The position numbers were made by a program, and so were the translations under genes. The notes beneath the pieces were generated by a model. That model was not told the DNA's origin. It did no database searches and saw nothing but the letters and a program-made list of their open reading frames with translations. From assembly GCA_963809175.1 (NCBI GenBank), contig CAWEIK010000001.1, positions 1,116,001 through 1,180,000 on the forward strand: a DNA stretch of 64,000 nt, in the 5' to 3' direction. The DNA is from JACCTU01 sp963809175 (lineage in GTDB: Bacteria > Actinomycetota > Thermoleophilia > Gaiellales > Gaiellaceae). Positions 7,014 through 15,870 of this stretch are shown here, piece by piece. Position 1 is the first letter of the stretch, and each line of letters opens with the position of its first letter.

Positions 7014-7936
7014 TGCCGCACTCGCACGGCGACGACGACCGCCGGCTCGGGGACCGGCGCGCGCTTCGCGGTGCGCTCGTACTCATCGCGCTCTATGCCG
7101 TCGTCGAGGTGGTGGCGGGGTACGCGGCCGGCTCGCTCGCGCTCCTCGCCGACGCGGGGCACATGCTCGGGGACGTCGGCAGCCTCGGGCTCGCGCTCTT
7201 CGCGGCGTGGCTCGGCTCTCGCCCCGCGAGCCCCGAGCGGAGCTTCGGCTACCGCCGCGCAGAGATCCTCGCCGCGCTCGCGAACGGCGTGGCGCTCGTC
7301 GCGATCGCGATCTGGATCGTCGTCGAGGCGCTCCAGCGGCTCCGCGACCCCGTCGAGCCGAGCGGGGGCTGGGTCTTCGCAGTGGGCGTCGTCGGGCTCG
7401 CGGTGAACCTCGCCGCCGCGTCGCTCCTCCATCGCCGTCACTCCGAGAGCCTGAACGTGCAGGGCGCGCTGCGCCACGTGCTCGCGGACGTGCTCGGCTC
7501 GGTCGGGGTGATCGCCGCGGGTGCGATCGTGTTCCTCACGGGCTGGAGCTACGCCGATCCGCTCGTCGCGATCGCGATCGCGCTGCTCGTCCTCGGCAGC
7601 TCGTGGACGCTCCTGCGCGACTCGGTGGCGATCCTGCTCGAGGCGACGCCGCGCGGGCTCGACGCCGAGGCGATCGGGCGCGCGATGGTCGACGTGGAAG
7701 GCGTCCGAGAGGTGCACGACCTGCACGTGTGGACGATCACGTCGGGCTTCCCCTCGCTCTCGGCGCACGTGCTCGTCGCCCAGGACTCGGACTGCCACGC
7801 GAAGCGGCGCGAGCTCGAGCGCGTGCTCGCGGAGCGGTTCGGGCTGTCTCACACGACGCTCCAGGTCGACCATGCGGACGCGGGCTCCGGCCGGGTCGAG
7901 CTCGGCACGGCAGAGCCGCGCCGCACACCCCTCTAG
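7013..7936 (+). CDS. CDF-family divalent metal (Zn/Co/Cd) exporter
   Basis: 307 residues with six transmembrane helices and a C-terminal cytoplasmic domain. A His-rich N-terminus (PHSHGDD) precedes TM1. The ADAGHMLGD signature in TM2 and HVLADVLGS in TM5 supply the H-x3-D/D-x3-D zinc-transport site of the CzcD/ZitB subfamily. The C-terminal domain keeps the V-H-D-L-H-V-W-T-I-T-S-G dimer metal-binding strand. GTG 7013 overlaps the preceding stop by one base. It exports zinc or similar cations in exchange for protons across the cytoplasmic membrane. Confidence 0.93.
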   Translation: MPHSHGDDDRRLGDRRALRGALVLIALYAVVEVVAGYAAGSLALLADAGHMLGDVGSLGLALFAAWLGSRPASPERSFGYRRAEILAALANGVALVAIAIWIVVEALQRLRDPVEPSGGWVFAVGVVGLAVNLAAASLLHRRHSESLNVQGALRHVLADVLGSVGVIAAGAIVFLTGWSYADPLVAIAIALLVLGSSWTLLRDSVAILLEATPRGLDAEAIGRAMVDVEGVREVHDLHVWTITSGFPSLSAHVLVAQDSDCHAKRRELERVLAERFGLSHTTLQVDHADAGSGRVELGTAEPRRTPL

Positions 7937-7951
7937 CCATACGATCCCGTG

Positions 7952-8680
7952 GTGCCGAGCCTCGAAGGCAAGCGGGCGATCGTGACGGGCGCGTCGAGCG
8001 GGATCGGTGCCGCCACCGTCCGCGCGCTCCGCGAGGAGGGTGTGCGCGTCGCCGGCGGTGCGCGCCGCGCCGATCGCATCGATGCCGATGTCGCACTCGA
8101 GCTCGACGTCACCGACCGCGAGAGCTGCGAGCGTTTCGTCGCCGATGCCGTCGAACAGCTCGGCGGGCTCGACGTGCTCGTGAACGGCGCCGGTCTCGCG
8201 CTCGGGCGCGAACCGTTCTGGGAGAGCAAAGAGGAGGACGAGCGGGTCGTCCTCGAGACGAACGTCCACGGGTTGATCCGGATGACGCGTCTCTGCCTCC
8301 CGTTTCTGCTCGAGGGCGGGCACCTCGTCAACATCGGCTCCGTCGCGGGGCGTCAGGCCTACGAGAAGGGCTCGCTCTACGTCACTTCGAAGTTCGCAGT
8401 GCGCGGGTTCACCTACGCCCTGCGCGAAGACCTGCTCGGGAAGCCCGTGCGAATCACGACCGTCGACCCCGGCCTCGTCGCGACGGACTTCTCGCGCGTC
8501 CGCTTTCGCGGGGACGAGGAGCAGGCGCGCTCTGTGTACGAAGGCGTCGAGGCGATGACGCCCGACGACATCGCGGCGTGCATCGTCTTCGCGCTCACGC
8601 GGCCTGCGCACGTGAACGTCGACGAGCTCGTCGTCAAGGCACTCGCCCAGTCCTCCGGCGGCCGCATCATCCGCAGTTAA
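7952..8680 (+). CDS. Short-chain dehydrogenase/reductase, NADP-dependent
   Basis: 242 residues. The Rossmann motif TGASSGIG lies at about 12-19, the NGAG motif follows, and the catalytic pair appears as Y-V-T-S-K (Tyr-x3-Lys) after an N-I-G-S-V-A-G serine strand. The A-R-R after strand 2 suggests NADP preference. Classical SDR length. GTG 7952 is 6 nt after a TACGAT -10 box (7940-7945), so transcription may restart here without a leader; GTG 7949 is the alternative. The YdfG-like sequence suggests oxidation of hydroxy acids such as serine or 3-hydroxypropionate, but the substrate is open. Confidence 0.88.
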   Translation: MPSLEGKRAIVTGASSGIGAATVRALREEGVRVAGGARRADRIDADVALELDVTDRESCERFVADAVEQLGGLDVLVNGAGLALGREPFWESKEEDERVVLETNVHGLIRMTRLCLPFLLEGGHLVNIGSVAGRQAYEKGSLYVTSKFAVRGFTYALREDLLGKPVRITTVDPGLVATDFSRVRFRGDEEQARSVYEGVEAMTPDDIAACIVFALTRPAHVNVDELVVKALAQSSGGRIIRS

Positions 8681-10747
8681 GTGGCCCTCACGATCCTCGA
8701 GGGCTCGACGTTCTGCATCTGCGACGACCGCGGCGACGTCGGCGAGGAGACGAGCGGGTTCTTCGCGCACGACACCCGCTTCCTCTCGGTGCTCCGGCTG
8801 ACGATCAACGGCAAGCGGCCGCTGCTGCTCTCGTCGGCGCAGGTCGAGTACTTCTCAGCGGCGTTCTATCTGCGCAATCCGCTCGCCGGCGGGCTGACGC
8901 AGGACACGCTCTCGATCATCCGCCGTCGGTTCGTGGGCGAAGGGATGCAGGAGCGGATCATGCTCCGCAACGAGGGGATGGAGCCGATCTCCTTCACGCT
9001 CGGGCTCGAGATCGGCTGCGACTTCGCGGACATCATGTCCGTCAAGGAGCACGACTTCGCCCTCGGAGACCCCGTCCACGCGCAGCCGCTGCCGCCGCCC
9101 GTCGAACCGGTCTACGACTCGGAGAACAACCAGTTCGTGCTCTCCGACCCCGAGGACCCCGCGCGCACCCAGGTGATCCTCTCGGAACGCGGCGCGACCA
9201 ACGGGAGCGGGATCACGTACGAGGTCGAGCTCGCGCCTCGCGGTACCTGGGACCTCCAGCTCGACGTCGTCCCGTCGATCGACGGGAGCGAGGTCGCGCC
9301 GAAGCTCGTCGAGCGCCGGTTCGGGGACGAGCTCGTGCACGTCCGGGACTCGCTCGCGGCGTGGCAGCTACGCGTGCCGCAGCTCCGCGCCGGCTGGGAG
9401 GACCTCGAGCACGCGTTCGGCCAGTCGGTGTCCGACCTCGCGTCGTTGCGCATGCGAAGCGCGACCGATCCGGGGAAGGGGCGGCTGCCCGCCGCGGGGA
9501 TGCCGTGGTTCATGACCGTCTTCGGCCGCGACACGATCATCACGTGCCTGCAGACCCTGCTCTTCGGTCCCGAGCTCGCGAGCACTGCGCTCCGTGTGCT
9601 CGCCGAGCTCCAGGCGCGCGAGGACGATCCCTCGATCGACGCGGAGCCGGGGAAGATCGTCCACGAGGTGCGCACCGGCAAGGCCGCGAAGCACTGGTTC
9701 CGGACGTACTACGGGACCGTCGACGCCACGCCGCTGTACCTCGTGCTGCTGTCCGAGGTCTGGCGCTGGACGGACGACCGCTCGCTCGTGGTCGAGCTCA
9801 AAGAGCCCGCGCTACGCGCGCTCGAGTGGATCGACCGGTGGGGCGACCGCGACGGCGACGGCTTCGTCGAGTACCAGCGCCGGAGCGACCACGGGCTCGA
9901 GAACCAGTCGTGGAAGGACTCGGGCGACTCGCAGCGCTTCACGGACGGTCGCATCGCACAGCCGCCGATCGCGCCGGCCGAGGTGCAGGGGTACGTCTAC
10001 GACGCGAAGCGGCGCATGGCCGAGGTCGCGCGCGAGGTCTGGCGCGACCGCGAGCTCGCCGACCGGCTGAACCGGGAGGCGAAGGAGCTTCGCGAACGCT
10101 TCGACGAGGCGTACTGGGTCGAAGCGCACGGCGGCTACTACGCGCTCGCGCTCGACCGCGACAAGCAGCGCGTCGACTCGCGTTGCTCGAACATGGGCCA
10201 TCTGCTCTGGAGCGGCATCGTGTTCCCGCACCGCGTCGACGCCGTCGTCGACACGCTGATGGGCGACGCGCTCTGGTCGGGCTGGGGGATCCGCACGATG
10301 TCGGAGCAGGACGCCGCGTACAACCCGCTCTCGTACCACAACGGAACCGTCTGGCCCCACGACAATTCCCTCGTCGCTTGGGGGCTCGCGCGCTACGGCC
10401 GCTGGCCCGAGATGCAGCGGATCGCGCAGCGCCTGCTCCAGGCCGCCCGGTACTTCGGGTACCAGCTGCCCGAGGTCTTCGCAGGGCTGCGCCGCTCCGA
10501 GACCACGTTTCCGATCGCGTACCCGACCGCTGCGCGCCCGCAGGCGTGGGCGGCCGGCACGCCCGTGCTCCTGCTGCAGCTGTTGCTCGGGCTGCAGCCG
10601 GACATCGGGCGCCACTCGCTGGAGACGGTCGCGCCGCCCGAGCTGCCGACGTGGGTGAAGAGCCTGCGGCTCTCCGGCGTGCGCGCGTTCGACCGGCAGT
10701 GGGACGTGCGCCTCGACGACGGGCGCGTGCGCGTGGAGGAGGTGTAG
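8681..10747 (+). CDS. Glycogen-debranching-type glycoside hydrolase (amylo-alpha-1,6-glucosidase family)
   Basis: 688 residues, cytoplasmic. An N-terminal beta domain (about 1-195) with the F-x-x-D-T-R-F-L-S motif matches the bacterial glycogen-debranching N-terminal domain. A long (alpha/alpha)6 barrel follows (about 230-650), with F-G-R-D-T-I-I, H-W-F-R-T-Y-Y-G-T-V-D-A-T and Y-H-N-G-T-V-W-P-H-D-N segments characteristic of the GH63/MGH1-like superfamily. GTG 8681 abuts the SDR stop. It probably hydrolyses branched or stored alpha-glucans. The glycosyltransferase overlaps its stop by one base, suggesting a shared glucan or compatible-solute pathway. The exact linkage is not decidable from sequence. 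Confidence 0.85.
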   Translation: MALTILEGSTFCICDDRGDVGEETSGFFAHDTRFLSVLRLTINGKRPLLLSSAQVEYFSAAFYLRNPLAGGLTQDTLSIIRRRFVGEGMQERIMLRNEGMEPISFTLGLEIGCDFADIMSVKEHDFALGDPVHAQPLPPPVEPVYDSENNQFVLSDPEDPARTQVILSERGATNGSGITYEVELAPRGTWDLQLDVVPSIDGSEVAPKLVERRFGDELVHVRDSLAAWQLRVPQLRAGWEDLEHAFGQSVSDLASLRMRSATDPGKGRLPAAGMPWFMTVFGRDTIITCLQTLLFGPELASTALRVLAELQAREDDPSIDAEPGKIVHEVRTGKAAKHWFRTYYGTVDATPLYLVLLSEVWRWTDDRSLVVELKEPALRALEWIDRWGDRDGDGFVEYQRRSDHGLENQSWKDSGDSQRFTDGRIAQPPIAPAEVQGYVYDAKRRMAEVAREVWRDRELADRLNREAKELRERFDEAYWVEAHGGYYALALDRDKQRVDSRCSNMGHLLWSGIVFPHRVDAVVDTLMGDALWSGWGIRTMSEQDAAYNPLSYHNGTVWPHDNSLVAWGLARYGRWPEMQRIAQRLLQAARYFGYQLPEVFAGLRRSETTFPIAYPTAARPQAWAAGTPVLLLQLLLGLQPDIGRHSLETVAPPELPTWVKSLRLSGVRAFDRQWDVRLDDGRVRVEEV

Positions 10748-11784
10748 TGGAGAAGCTGCGCGTCGCGGTGCTCGCGCCGCCGTGGTTCGCCGTGCCGCCG
10801 ACCGGCTACGGCGGAATCGAGTGGGTCGTGTCGCTGCTCGCGGACGGGCTCGCCGACGCCGGCCACGACGTCACGTTGTTCGCGTCCGGCGACTCGCAGA
10901 CCCGCGCCAAGCTGCACGCGGTGTTCGAGACCGCGCCGAGCGAGCTGATCGGCCGCACCTTCTGGGAGCTGCAGCACGTCATCTCCTGCTACGAGCGCTA
11001 CGACGAGTTCGACGTGATCAACGACCACTCCGGCCCGCCGTCCGCGACGATCGGCGGCGCGGTGCCGACTCCCGTGGTGCACACGGTGCACGGACCGCTG
11101 ACCGGAGAGCCCGGAGCGCTCTACCAGTCGATCGCGAAGGTCTCGCCGAAGGTCGGGCTGATCTCGATCTCGCTCAACCAGCGCAAGCCGAAGCCGAACC
11201 TGAACTGGGTCGCGAACTGCCCGAACGCGCTCGACCTCTCCGTCTACCCGTGCAACCCGCACCGCGGGGACTACCTGCTCTTCGTCGGCCGGATGAGCCC
11301 CGACAAAGGCGCGCATCGCGCCGTCGCGGTCGCGATGCAGGCAGGACTCCCGCTCAAGATCGCCGGGAAGTGCCGCGAGCCGAAGGAGATCGAGTACTTC
11401 ACCGAGTTCGTCGAGCCGCACCTCGGCCCGGCGCACGGGATCGAGTTCCTCGGCGAGGTCAACCACGGCCAGAAGGTCGAGCTGCTCCAGGATGCGCGCG
11501 CGACGCTCTTCCCGATCGAGTGGGAAGAGCCGTTCGGGCTGGTGATGATCGAATCGATGGCCTGCGGGACGCCGGTGATCGCCACGCGTCACGGCGCCGT
11601 CCCCGAGGTGATCGAGCACGGACGCTCAGGGATCATCGTCGACCACTACAGCGAGATGGCGGCTGCGATCGAGGAGGCCGACCGGCTCGAGCCGCTCGTC
11701 TGCCGCCGCTTCGCCGAAGAGCGGTTTGCGCCCGGCCGGATGGTCGACGACTACCTGGCCGCGTATCGCACGATGATCGAGTGA
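10747..11784 (+). CDS. Glycosyltransferase family 4
   Basis: 345 residues, GT-B fold, soluble. The N-terminal domain shows the A-V-P-P-T-G-Y-G-G-I-E acceptor-side loop. The C-terminal domain carries L-L-F-V-G-R-M-S-P-D-K-G and the donor-binding EEPFGLVMIESMACGTPVIA segment with the E-x7-E pattern typical of retaining GT4 enzymes. GTG 10747 shares one base with the upstream TAG. It transfers a sugar from a nucleotide donor; acceptor unknown. Its coupling to the debranching-type hydrolase suggests alpha-glucan or trehalose-like metabolism. Confidence 0.9.
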   Translation: MEKLRVAVLAPPWFAVPPTGYGGIEWVVSLLADGLADAGHDVTLFASGDSQTRAKLHAVFETAPSELIGRTFWELQHVISCYERYDEFDVINDHSGPPSATIGGAVPTPVVHTVHGPLTGEPGALYQSIAKVSPKVGLISISLNQRKPKPNLNWVANCPNALDLSVYPCNPHRGDYLLFVGRMSPDKGAHRAVAVAMQAGLPLKIAGKCREPKEIEYFTEFVEPHLGPAHGIEFLGEVNHGQKVELLQDARATLFPIEWEEPFGLVMIESMACGTPVIATRHGAVPEVIEHGRSGIIVDHYSEMAAAIEEADRLEPLVCRRFAEERFAPGRMVDDYLAAYRTMIE

Positions 11785-13091
11785 TCGCCGCACTGCGGCG
11801 ATCGCCGCACGACCGGGAGATCCTGCGCCTCGCCGTCCTCGCGCTCGGGGCGCTCGCCGCACAACCGACCTTCGTCCTCGTCGACACGGCGATCGTCGGC
11901 CATCTCGGGACGCCGCAGCTCGCGGCGCTCGGGGCCGCCGGGCTGATCCTCGGCGGCGTGTTCGCGATGTTCAACTTCCTCGCCTACGGCACGACGTCGC
12001 AGGTCACGCGCGCGGTGGGCGCGGGTCAACGGGAGACCGCGGATCGGCTCGGCGCGCAGGCGTTCTGGCTCTCGTTCGCGCTCGGCACCGCGCTCGCGGT
12101 CGCGCTCGGGCTCGCCGCAGAGCCGCTCGTCGCGCTGATCGGCGTCGACGGGCAGACGGCGGAGTACGCGGTCCAGTACCTGCAGATCGCGGTGATCGGG
12201 CTGCCGTTCTCGTTCCTCCTGCTCGGCGGGCAGGGGTACTTCCGCGGGATCTCCGACCTCCGCACGCCGCTCCTGATCGAGGTCGTCGCGAACGGCGTGA
12301 ACATCGTGCTCGTCACGCTCTTCGTCTACGGCTTCGGCTGGGGGATCCAGGGCTCGGCGGCAGGCACGGCCATCTCGCAGGCCGGGATGGGCATCGCGTT
12401 CCTCGTCTGGATGCTGCGGGTCGCGCACGGGCGCTTCGGCTTCCGGCTCGACCTCCTGCGGAGGCTGCTCGTCGTCGGCCGCCACCTGTTCGTGCGCACG
12501 ACCTCGCTCTACGCGTCCTTCCTGGTCGCGGGCGCGGCCGCCGCCCGCTTCGGCGACGCCTCGCTCGCCGCGCATCAGATTGCGATCCAGCTCTGGTTCT
12601 TCCTCGCGCTCCTGCTCGACTCCGTCGCGATCGCGGGCCAGGTGATCGTCGGTCGCATGCTCGGCGCGGGCGATGCTGACGGCGCGTTCGCGGCGAGCGC
12701 GCGGATGATCGTGATGACGGTGTACCTCGGGTTCGGCTTCGGCGCGCTGATGCTCGCGTTCGAGGACGTCCTGCCGCGGATCTTCACGAGCGACCCCGCT
12801 GTGCTCGAGCAGGCGCACGAGCTCTGGCCGCTCTTCGTGGCGATGCAGCCGCTGAACGGCGCGGTGTTCGCGCTCGACGGGATCCTGATCGGCGCCGGAG
12901 ATGCGCGCTACCTGATGTGGTCGATGCTCGTCGCGATGGCCGCAGGCGTCTCGGTCGCGCTCGCCGCGCTCTACTACGACTGGGGGATCGTCGGCGTCTG
13001 GTCGGCGCTGTTCGTGCTGATCTGCGTCCGCCTCGTGGCGCTCGGCGTCCGCTTCATGCGGAAGCAGTGGCTGGTGACCGGTTGGGCTTGA
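11781..13091 (+). CDS. MATE-family multidrug/organic cation efflux protein
   Basis: 436 residues with twelve predicted transmembrane helices in two six-helix halves. The first half carries the family motif around V-D-T-A-I-V-G-H-L-G-T-P-Q-L-A-A-L-G-A-A; the second repeats it around F-G-D-A-S-L-A-A-H-Q-I-A. It resembles the DinF branch. GTG 11781 overlaps the glycosyltransferase stop (GTGA). It exports toxic cations or drugs using a proton or sodium gradient. Its last 38 bases overlap the convergent metallo-hydrolase gene. Confidence 0.92.
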   Translation: MIAALRRSPHDREILRLAVLALGALAAQPTFVLVDTAIVGHLGTPQLAALGAAGLILGGVFAMFNFLAYGTTSQVTRAVGAGQRETADRLGAQAFWLSFALGTALAVALGLAAEPLVALIGVDGQTAEYAVQYLQIAVIGLPFSFLLLGGQGYFRGISDLRTPLLIEVVANGVNIVLVTLFVYGFGWGIQGSAAGTAISQAGMGIAFLVWMLRVAHGRFGFRLDLLRRLLVVGRHLFVRTTSLYASFLVAGAAAARFGDASLAAHQIAIQLWFFLALLLDSVAIAGQVIVGRMLGAGDADGAFAASARMIVMTVYLGFGFGALMLAFEDVLPRIFTSDPAVLEQAHELWPLFVAMQPLNGAVFALDGILIGAGDARYLMWSMLVAMAAGVSVALAALYYDWGIVGVWSALFVLICVRLVALGVRFMRKQWLVTGWA

Positions 13092-13938
13092 CTTTTTCAA
13101 CCCAACGCTTCAGCCCCGCGTAGGACTGCCACATCGGCATCGCGCGCTCGACCGCCTGCAGGTCGTCGTCGTCGAGCTCGCCGAGACCCGCGTGCGCGCG
13201 CTCGACGAATTCGTCCTGGGTCGCGCCGTCCTCGACGATCTGCTCCCACTCGCCCAGGCGTTCCCGCAACTCGCTCAGGTGACGCCCGACGTCGTCGAAG
13301 ACGCCGAAGTGCACGAGCGCGAGCTGTTTCGGAGCACGGCGCTCGAGCTCGTCGAGCGTGGCGTACCACGCGAGGACGTCGACGTCGGGCGGAGGCGTCG
13401 GCGGCATGACGAGCCGGCTCGGCGCGATCCTGACCCCTGCGGCATCGCCCGCGTAGAGCGTGCCGTCTTCGTGCGCGTAACAGACGTGGTGCGAGGCGTG
13501 TCCGGGGCTGGGGAAGCACTCGAGCCCGAGAACCTCGTCTCCGACGACGCGGAGGTTCGCCTCCGGGACCGGAGCAAGCTCGCCCCAGAGCTCGTCGAAC
13601 GCGTTGCCGTACAGCCTGCGCGCGCTCGCCTCGAGCCGCGAAGGATCGACGAGGTGGGGTGCGCCGATCGCCGACACGTGCACCTGAACGTGCGGGTGCT
13701 CGCGGACGATCGTCCCGGCCGCGCCGGCGTGATCGAGGTGGATGTGAGAGAGCAACAGGTGCCGCACGTCGCGGAGGCCGACACCGCGCTCCTGCAGGCC
13801 GGCCTCGAGCGCAGGGAGTCCCGACGTGGGGCCGCAGTCGAACACCGCGGGCCCGTCACTCGTCTCGACGAGGTACGCGCCGATCACGCGCTCGACGCCC
13901 TGGTGCCGGAGGTCGATCGGCGCGACCGCGGCGCTCAC
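13054..13938 (-). CDS. MBL-fold metallo-hydrolase (glyoxalase II-like)
   Basis: 294 residues. The dinuclear metal site reads S-H-I-H-L-D-H-A-G (His65, His67, Asp69, His70), followed by P-G-H-A-S-H-H, A-G-D-A-A-G and L-V-H-F-G segments for the remaining ligands. The C-terminal helical tail (about 230-294) is acidic. GTG 13938 overlaps the metB stop (GTGA), so the two are co-translated. Hydrolysis of a thioester such as an acyl-glutathione-type adduct is typical of this branch; the pairing with sulfur amino-acid synthesis fits thiol metabolism but does not prove it. Confidence 0.9.
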   Translation of the reverse strand: MSAAVAPIDLRHQGVERVIGAYLVETSDGPAVFDCGPTSGLPALEAGLQERGVGLRDVRHLLLSHIHLDHAGAAGTIVREHPHVQVHVSAIGAPHLVDPSRLEASARRLYGNAFDELWGELAPVPEANLRVVGDEVLGLECFPSPGHASHHVCYAHEDGTLYAGDAAGVRIAPSRLVMPPTPPPDVDVLAWYATLDELERRAPKQLALVHFGVFDDVGRHLSELRERLGEWEQIVEDGATQDEFVERAHAGLGELDDDDLQAVERAMPMWQSYAGLKRWVEKVKPNRSPATASA

Positions 13939-15083
13939 GCGCCGGCGGCCGCCGCGGAGCGCACGAGCGCGAGCTCGAGGTCTTCGATCAGATCCTCGGC
14001 CGACTCGATCCCGACGCTGAGCCGGATCAGGTTCCGCGGCGCCGCGAACGGGGCGTCGGCGGTCGAGGCGTGCGTCATGCGCGCGGGGTGCTCGATGAGG
14101 CTCTCGACCCCGCCGAGCGACTCGGCGAGCTGGAACAGCTTCGTTCGTCCCACCATCTCGACAGCTTCCTCCTCGGACCCGACGAGGATCGAGATCATCC
14201 CGCCGAAGTCGCGCATCTGGCGCGCCGCGATCTCGTGGCCGGGGTGCGTCGGCAGCCCCGGATAGAGCACGCGCTCGACGAGCGGGTGCCGTTCGAGGTA
14301 CGCGGCGATCGCGTGCGCGTTCTCGCAGTGCTTGCGCATGCGGACCGCGAGCGTCTTGATCCCGCGCAGCACGAGCCAGCTGTCGAACGGGCCCGGAATC
14401 GCACCGAGCGACTTCTGAAGGAAGTAGAGGCGCTCGGCGATCGTCGGGTCGTTCGTGGCGACGAAGCCGCCCACGACGTCCGAATGGCCGCCGAGGTACT
14501 TCGTCGTCGAGTGCACGACTGCGTCGGCGCCGAGCGAGAGCGGCTGCTGCAGGTACGGCGATGCGAACGTGTTGTCGACGACGAGGATCGCACCGACCTC
14601 GTGCGCAGCCTCGGCGGCCGCGGCGATGTCGACGATGTTCAGCATCGGGTTCGACGGCGTCTCGATCCAGACCATCCGCGTGTTCTCGTCGAGGTGCTCG
14701 CGCAGGTTCCCGAACTCCGCGGCGGGGACGTAGTCGAAGAGGTAGCCCTTCGGTTCGTAGACCTGCGACGTCATCCGGTAGACGCCGCCGTACACGTCGG
14801 CGATCAGCACGGTTCGGTCGCCCGGGTTCAGCAGGTGCATGAGCGTCGTCGTCGCGCCGATGCCCGACGAGAACGCGATGCCGTGCTCGGCGCCCTCGAG
14901 CGAGGCGAGGCACAGCTGGAGCGCCGTTCGGGTGGGGTTCGCGACGCGCGAGTAGTCGTAGCCCTTGTGCTCGCCGACCGCCTCCTGGACGTACGTGGCG
15001 GTCTGGTAGATCGGGACGATCGCAGCGCCGGTCGCCGGATCCGGCTCCTGCCCCTCGTGGATCGCGCGCGTCTCGAAGTCCAC
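13935..15083 (-). CDS. metB: Cystathionine gamma-synthase/gamma-lyase (PLP-dependent)
   Basis: 382 residues of the Cys/Met-metabolism PLP family. Visible are the F-S-S-G-I-G-A phosphate-binding loop, the V-V-D-N-T-F-A-S-P strand, and the PLP lysine in H-S-T-T-K-Y-L-G-G-H-S-D. GTG 15083 is preceded at exactly 6 nt by a TACAAT -10 box, so the mRNA is probably leaderless. It forms cystathionine from an activated homoserine or cleaves it. With the cystathionine beta-synthase at 18-19.5 kb this gives a reverse transsulfuration route, which would favour a gamma-lyase role. It is followed by the coupled metallo-hydrolase. Confidence 0.92.
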   Translation of the reverse strand: MDFETRAIHEGQEPDPATGAAIVPIYQTATYVQEAVGEHKGYDYSRVANPTRTALQLCLASLEGAEHGIAFSSGIGATTTLMHLLNPGDRTVLIADVYGGVYRMTSQVYEPKGYLFDYVPAAEFGNLREHLDENTRMVWIETPSNPMLNIVDIAAAAEAAHEVGAILVVDNTFASPYLQQPLSLGADAVVHSTTKYLGGHSDVVGGFVATNDPTIAERLYFLQKSLGAIPGPFDSWLVLRGIKTLAVRMRKHCENAHAIAAYLERHPLVERVLYPGLPTHPGHEIAARQMRDFGGMISILVGSEEEAVEMVGRTKLFQLAESLGGVESLIEHPARMTHASTADAPFAAPRNLIRLSVGIESAEDLIEDLELALVRSAAAAGA

Positions 15084-15095
15084 GCTCCGATTGTA
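15084..15095 (-). promoter_or_regulatory. Leaderless -10 element of metB
   Basis: TACAAT (15095 down to 15090) followed by six bases and the GTG at 15083. No good -35 is visible; a terminator stem occupies the upstream region. Confidence 0.65.
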
Positions 15096-15101
15096 GAGAG
15101 A

Positions 15102-15133
15102 GCGGCGTCCCGCCCGGGCAGGCGGGACGCCGC
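15102..15133 (-). terminator. Stem-loop terminator between a small coiled-coil gene and metB
   Basis: A perfect 13-bp GC-rich stem (15102-15114 with 15121-15133) and 6-nt loop lie just after the minus-strand stop at 15140 and just upstream of the metB promoter, insulating the two transcription units. Confidence 0.75.
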
Positions 15134-15139
15134 CCGGGC

Positions 15140-15445
15140 TCAGTTCACGTCCGGGTCGACCTCGTCGGCCCGCTGGGCCGTCGCCTGAGCAGCTTCGCGC
15201 TCGCGGCGCGCCTCGTCGGCTCGCTGGTCGGCGAGCACCTGGCGACGGCGTGCCTCCTCGGCCTCGCTCTGTGCTTCCTGCTCCGCTCGGGTCGCCTGCT
15301 CCTCGCGGACCGAAGCTCGGTCGCGGAGGACGCCCGCCTCGCTCCGCCGCGACTCGACCCGGCGGTTGCGGCCCATCGACGCCACGATGGCCGCGACGAC
15401 GAGGATCGCGACGAAGACCAGAAGGATCCACACCCAGGCGTCCAT
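15140..15445 (-). CDS. Small single-pass membrane protein with a charged coiled-coil tail
   Basis: 101 residues: an N-terminal transmembrane helix (about 5-25) followed by a long Arg/Glu/Ala-rich helix (about 28-95) with heptad-like E-E-Q-A-x-R-A-E-Q-E-A pattern. ATG 15445 shares a base with the stop of the PRC-barrel gene and has a strong GGGGAGG ribosome site. The topology predicts a cytoplasmic coiled coil anchored in the membrane. The family is not recognised; similar small proteins accompany PRC-barrel stress proteins in actinobacteria. Transcription ends at the stem-loop at 15102-15133. Confidence 0.8.
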   Translation of the reverse strand: MDAWVWILLVFVAILVVAAIVASMGRNRRVESRRSEAGVLRDRASVREEQATRAEQEAQSEAEEARRRQVLADQRADEARREREAAQATAQRADEVDPDVN

Positions 15446-15798
15446 CAGTCCTCCCCTCGCGTGTCGTCGCCGTAGTACGCGCCGAGCTCCGCGCGGTAGT
15501 CCTCGTCGGCTCTGCGTGACTCGTCGTACTCCGGGGCGTTCTTGATCTCGTCCTTCGTGCGGTTCACGTAGACCTTCTCCTCGTCGAGGTCGACGCGTTC
15601 GATCACACCGGCCGGCAACAGCACCTTCTTCCCGAGGATCCACGTGCCGGTGTCGACCACGATGCTGCTCGTGCCCCCGTCGTCGGTCGCCTCGTCCACC
15701 TTGCCGATCTCGCCGTCAGTGGCTTCGACGTCGAGGCCGACCAGCGCGTTCCCGATCAACGCGCTGTCGCGGTAGGTCCAGAGGTCGGTCGTCGACAT
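15445..15798 (-). CDS. PRC-barrel domain protein
   Basis: 117 residues. A single PRC-barrel (about 12-85) with L-I-G-x-x-L-V-G-x-D-V-E and G-x-I-G-K-V-D-E segments, ending in an acidic, Tyr-containing tail. PRC-barrels occur in photosynthetic reaction-centre H subunits, RimM and many small stress-linked proteins; this short form has no enzymatic motif. ATG 15798 has the ribosome site AAAGGGAGGGG. It is the first gene of a two-gene unit with the membrane coiled-coil protein, so a structural or envelope-stress role is plausible. Confidence 0.85.
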   Translation of the reverse strand: MSTTDLWTYRDSALIGNALVGLDVEATDGEIGKVDEATDDGGTSSIVVDTGTWILGKKVLLPAGVIERVDLDEEKVYVNRTKDEIKNAPEYDESRRADEDYRAELGAYYGDDTRGED

Positions 15799-15870
15799 GA
15801 CCCCTCCCTTTCAACTCGATTGACCTGCTAGGACGGCGGTCAGGTACCCGACGGTTTCGACGGCAAACGG

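Noticed and set aside
6727..11784. A 1685-codon open frame on the plus strand
   Set aside because: Arg/Ala/Gly-rich shadow of the M48-adjacent, CDF, SDR and glycosidase genes in another frame; only its last part coincides with the real glycosyltransferase frame.
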